Of a stretch of DNA of 64,000 bases, positions 62,400-64,000 are shown piece by piece (positions within the stretch are counted from its first letter, which is position 1; each line of letters opens with the position of its first letter). Where the stretch lies: the NCBI GenBank assembly GCA_022496805.1, contig CM040090.1, positions 15,308,001 to 15,372,000 of the forward strand, read 5' to 3'. This DNA comes from Pohlia nutans. Its lineage: Eukaryota > Streptophyta > Bryopsida > Bryales > Mniaceae. The notes under the pieces were generated by a model. The model was not told where the DNA came from, did no database searches, and saw only the letters and a list, made by a program, of their open reading frames with translations. The position numbers and the translations under genes were made by a program.

Positions 62400-62525
62400 T
62401 GAATTTTGAAGGATTTCCGTGCGACATCCGACATCCTCGGATTCTACATAGATTTTTCCCTAATTCCGCACAGACTTTGCACTGTGTAAGAGAACGAAAA
62501 GAGTGAATGTAGAAGTCGATTGAAT
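62400..62525. repeat. Half copy of the 18402-18692 MITE family
   Basis: GGATTTCCGTGCGACATCC, TTCTACATAGATTTTTCCC and GACTTTGCACTGTGTAAGAG follow the left half of the QPT intron 6 element in order. The right half is missing. Confidence 0.65.
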
Positions 62526-63540
62526 TTTTCATGTTAACTGCTTCTAAAATTCATAAATGAAGATCTAAAAATATTTTGGGAAGTTAGATAGTAAGGATAT
62601 TTTAAAGAATATTCTATTTTTAAAATATATTTTCCCTATTTATTATATTATGTCATTAAATCAATTGTTTTATATCATTAAAAATATTGTTCAAAACTAT
62701 GACACTCATAGTACCTTCAAAAATGAACAATGTAATATTTTTATATATTTTTATAATAATAATATTAATTACACTATTTATATACAATGAACTTGTTGAT
62801 TCTATTTTCAAAGAAGTAATTTAAAATTTTTATTTTAAATTTTATTTTTCAATGCTTTTGTAAAATTGACCCTTCATAATGCACTTTTCAACATTTTTTA
62901 AATTGGTAATTTACAAATTTGTTGGATTTTTGTTGATTCGGTCACAATTTTTCTTACACCACTTAAACCAACAAAATCAGACGAGTTTTTTTTCCTGTCT
63001 AAGAGAAATTTCGAAAATTAATGAAAATGGTCATTACAAAGCACAGAACCACAAAATGTTGTTTATTTTTGGTTTTCCAATTGCCATTGTCTAGTAGTGT
63101 ATGTTCTAAATTGAGTCTAATACACCTTAGCTTAGTAGATTTGAGCAATGTGGCGAGAGCTCAAATTCTCCAGAAACTAAAAAACATAAAATCCATAGTA
63201 AAGCCATATACGTAGGCTTCATTTTCCATTTGAATTTATCTCTTGTTTTATAAAAAAGATTTCCATCCTAGGGAACCCGTAAGAAATTGGTACAAGGTGG
63301 TCGTTCGGCCACTTAGGGGATACGGTATATGTGGAAAAGAGGCTTACAATTTATGGAACTTTGTTTATGAATTTACAATTCACGTGATTTCCATAGGTGG
63401 AGTTCTACAAAATTGTAACAATATAATGTTATATGCATGAGTGACATGCAATTTAAAATCACAGAAATCAAACAAATGATTTAGAACTCTTTTCATACTT
63501 AACATACTTCTTATTATCACAATTGTGTTGCGAATATTGT
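62526..63540. other. Gene-free AT-rich stretch
   Basis: I see nothing supportable. GGCCACTTAGGGGATACGG near 63310 resembles an end of the TTAACCCC family. Confidence 0.4.
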
Positions 63541-63549
63541 AGGCTTCAG

Positions 63550-64000
63550 CGAGAGCAGGTGATATTAAAGAGGTCTGAGTGTACCACAGCTCCTCGATTA
63601 AGGCAAAACAATGATCGACGTGGATGCCACGTCGTCACATTTTGCCAACTCGGCACCACCCCGACGCTGATGACGGAGCAGTAACTCCCGCCCATATTTT
63701 CCCGCCGCTACCATCTCTTCTCTTCAACCCACGAACGGCTCTTCTCTCAACGCTCCCTAACCATCCGCCCTAATCTCTTCTCTTGCTGCATTTGTCTCGG
63801 GGCGTGCGTTGGAGTTTGGATTCAGCACGTTTGCAGCACCACTCTACCGAAAGAATCGCTCATTTTGGTGCAGGAATCGCTCATTTTGGTGGAGAGACTT
63901 GTCTGGGAAGCTGTTTCGAGTGTGGAGCTCTGATTCATTCAGAGCACAGTGTTTTGTCTTGGCGGTGTAGGATGCGGTTGAGGCTTGCGTGATGCGGTTG
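63550..64000 (+). other. GC-rich edge, possible start of a gene running off the window
   Basis: Composition changes from very AT-rich to GC-rich at about 63550, with a pyrimidine-rich 5'-UTR-like tract (CTCTTCTCTTCAACCC, repeated TCTCTTCTCTTGC) at 63710-63790. A 69-codon open frame from 63783 is unrecognised, with an internal direct repeat (AATCGCTCATTTTGGTG twice). This could be a promoter and first exon. Confidence 0.3.

Overview
This is nuclear DNA of a land plant. The protein-coding signal comes in short exons with GT-AG introns, the sequence between genes is AT-rich, and every recognisable gene is a plant type: quinolinate phosphoribosyltransferase with a plastid-type leader, class II CPD photolyase, a GON4L-like protein, nucellin-like aspartic proteases and a PPR fragment. 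The exons look like those of a seed-free vascular plant (fern or lycophyte), but I cannot name the genus from this window. There are no operons, ribosome-binding sites or CRISPR arrays, and I found no tRNA or rRNA gene.

Layout. 1-13.2 kb: two tail-to-tail A1 aspartic-protease-like genes. Gene A (+) is cut off at the window start and ends at 4525. Gene B (-) runs from 13167 to 5018. Both have a damaged second active-site motif. 13.5-14.3 kb: PPR remnant. 15.97-21.09 kb (-): a complete nine-exon QPT gene (381 aa) of NAD biosynthesis. 21.3-23.4 kb: three copies of one 420-bp TIR element, one carrying a nested insertion. 24.2-24.9 kb (-): a decayed Tc1/mariner-like transposase. 25.9-30.0 kb (-): an eight-exon GON4L-like gene (839 aa). 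31.3-39.0 kb: a 7.7-kb Mutator-like element with TIRs of about 275 bp and a seven-exon transposase carrying an in-frame stop, a frameshift and a probable loss of a catalytic Asp. 39-49.6 kb: no convincing gene, with several foldback repeats including a 1.65-kb one centred on an (AT)n tract. 49.7-56.5 kb (-): an eleven-exon class II CPD photolyase (540 aa). 56.6-64 kb: photolyase upstream region, a 24-bp minisatellite, AT-rich sequence, then a GC-rich edge that may begin another gene.

Exon models were assembled by hand from protein-family similarity, canonical splice sites and phase. QPT, GON4L-like and photolyase each give an exact multiple of three over all exons, with intact start and stop. 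The commonest structure in the window is the short non-autonomous TIR element. At least five families are present, and seven of the ten photolyase introns hold one. No wholly new system is evident. The best candidates for follow-up are the pair of atypical aspartic proteases, the photolyase splice donor built at a MITE end, the two nested insertions that reveal 3-bp target duplications, and the domain composition of the Mutator-like transposase.
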